A program made the position numbers and the translations under genes. Source: Moniliella sp. 'wahieum' (lineage: Eukaryota > Basidiomycota > Moniliellomycetes > Moniliellales > Moniliellaceae). Taken from it: a stretch of 64,000 bases of DNA. A model generated the notes under the pieces. It saw only the letters and a program-made list of their open reading frames with translations. It did not search any database and was not told where the DNA came from. The stretch covers positions 62,001 to 126,000 of the forward strand of contig RSEE01000061.1 in NCBI GenBank assembly GCA_003971905.1, written 5' to 3'. Each line of letters starts with the position of its first letter. Position 1 is the stretch's first letter. Below, piece after piece: positions 62,839-64,000 of this stretch.

Positions 62839-64000
62839 TTACACCGAGTTGTCGGCGCAGGAAAAGGCATGGCCCACATCCCCAGTATCGTAGCTAACAA
62901 TGATAGACTTGATCGTAGCGTACGTCCCTGACACGGCAATGAACACGCCGAGCACCAGGAGGAAGAGCGCGACGACCAATTGGATCTGGTCAATGAGAGA
63001 ACCCTGTGTGCCGCGGCGCCACGCCTGGCTGACCCAGTTCGACCTGCCAGAAGCCTTGATGGATGGGTCCTTCTCCTCCGAGGCATCACTCGCCCCCGTC
63101 GGGTCATCCGAAAGGTCGTAAAGCATCAGCAGCGAGGTCAAAACGACCACAAGCAGTCCGCCCGTCAGAGCGCCCACCAGCGACACGATTTGACCGAAAA
63201 TAGGAATGGCCATGGCGAGGATGAAGCCGAGAACGAGGACGGTGAAGAAGCACAACGTCCAGACCACTTGATGCGTCTTGGTCCGGTGAGCCACGTGCCG
63301 CGACCCACGCAGAAGACGGACAAACATGTACTTGGCGCCCAAGTGGGTGAGCAAAAGACACGAGACAAAGAGGCCGAACAGAGAGATGGCATAGCAGATG
63401 ATACGGAACGTGTGCCCGGCCGTGTTGAACGCTGGGCTGGCAAGTACTTACCAGCGCGGGCGTACATGCAGCAACCAATGATAAGGTAGTTGGCAATGAG
63501 GAAGGTGTTGCCGATCAACGTGCTGCGGACAAACTGTTCTGGGCGCTTCATCTCGGCCGAGATGGAAAAGAACATTGGGGAGCCAGTGCAGGCAAATAGC
63601 TGGCTGCACACCGCATTCATCGCCTGCCAGAAGGGAACGGAAGTGGTGGCCGACACTCCAAGCGAGGCGCCTGCGGGACGGTCGGGGGGGTGTCCCTTGA
63701 CCAGCACTGCAATCGTCAAAACCCAGTTTGCGAAGAAAATGCAGCCCAGGCCGATCCATGAAATGAATGCGACGCGCTCCATATCGGGCATGGCAGAACC
63801 AGCAATCAAGACGATGGCACACGCAATCCCAGCCCAGGCGACCGTGCAGATAGCGTGGGAAGACACGGCATTAAGAGCAATCGTGACCGTCGAAATGGAA
63901 GCGCCAGCGACAAGGATCATGAGGATAATGTAGATCGCCCCGAAAGCCTCTCCCATTGCCGGGCCACCGAGAATGGCGCCAAAGTCGGCAATGCTGTGGA
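62839..64000 (-). CDS. amino-acid permease, AAAP/Mtr-like, 5' truncated by window
   Basis: Membrane transporter for neutral or aromatic amino acids, similar to Neurospora Mtr-type members of the AAAP family. The visible part starts in a helix, GEAFGAIYIILMILVAGASI, followed by STVTIALNAVSSHAICTVAW, VAFISWIGLGCIFFANWVLT, MNAVCSQLFACTGSPMFFSI, SAEMKRPEQFVRSTLIGNTF and ANYLIIGCCMYARAGKYL. One base is missing at 63439-63441; with it the sequence reads SPAFNTAGHTFRIICYAISL and LTHLGAKYMFVRLLRGSRHV, the family's most typical block. Two further helices, VVWTLCFFTVLVLGFILAMA and LVGALTGGLLVVVLTSLLML, and a final one near 62900-62970 precede the stop at 62839. About 390 residues are inside the window; the N-terminal 50-100 lie beyond 64000. 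An apparent 20-base intron at the break is far too short to be real. Confidence 0.88.

Noticed and set aside
63435-63456. 20-base intron (GTAAGT..CAG) in the amino-acid permease
   Set aside because: Far below the minimum for splicing; one missing base restores the conserved GKYLASPAFNTAGH reading.

Overview
This is a nuclear fragment of a compact, GC-rich basidiomycete genome, most likely a yeast-like member of Ustilaginomycotina (Malassezia or a relative is my best guess, but I cannot prove it). The evidence is about 24 recognisable eukaryotic genes at roughly one per 2.7 kb, short introns (about 45-110 nt where resolved, 256 nt in ATP5) with GTRNGT donors and CTAAY branch points, and a STE50/Ubc2-type adaptor that carries SH3 domains after SAM and RA, a basidiomycete architecture. 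No rRNA, tRNA, CRISPR array or intact mobile element was seen.

Layout. 1-1.3 kb: no supported gene. 1.3-3 kb: divergent RPS13 and RPS6. 3.5-5.2 kb: PP2A B subunit. 5.6-6.8 kb: LETM1-like gene. 7.2-8.2 kb: thioredoxin reductase. 9.4-12.2 kb: urease. 12.5-13.4 kb: GPN3 GTPase. 14.2-16.8 kb: alpha-arrestin. 17-19.2 kb: SIR2-type deacetylase. 19.4-21.9 kb: a fused class-III PLP enzyme and APH-type kinase. 22.9-24.1 kb: KRR1, divergent from ATP5 (24.4-25.3 kb). 25.7-29.1 kb: unknown RRM-like protein. 29.5-32.9 kb: MED14. 35.2-36 kb: HSP20-like protein. 37.1-39 kb: proline-rich unknown. 39.9-43 kb: eIF3a. 44.3-46 kb: secreted M28 peptidase. 47-47.9 kb: secreted double-psi beta-barrel protein. 48-51.6 kb: largest gene-poor stretch. 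51.7-53.5 kb: MFS transporter. 54.2-56.6 kb: STE50/Ubc2. 57.5-58.8 kb: ATG3. 59.7-61.3 kb: G1 cyclin. 62.8-64 kb: 5'-truncated amino-acid permease.

The genes do not form a single pathway. Translation and ribosome biogenesis (RPS13, RPS6, KRR1, eIF3a) are over-represented. Several genes concern nutrient handling (urease, M28 peptidase, two transporters, alpha-arrestin, ATG3), but without operon-like arrangement. The most unusual gene joins a kinase to a phospho-lyase-type enzyme, so one mitochondrial polypeptide may phosphorylate an amino alcohol and then split it.

A caution for every coordinate: at least a dozen strongly conserved housekeeping genes are broken by loss of one base, usually in a short homopolymer. 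In the PP2A B gene the exon lengths become exact multiples only if one base is restored in exon 1 and one in exon 5. I read this as consensus sequencing error, not pseudogenes, and give CDS spans across such breaks. Shared short motifs in the intergenic regions (TAGGGTTRYG, GATCATCGATC, CACTGCCC, GTGACCGGTGACC) are described as candidate promoter elements.
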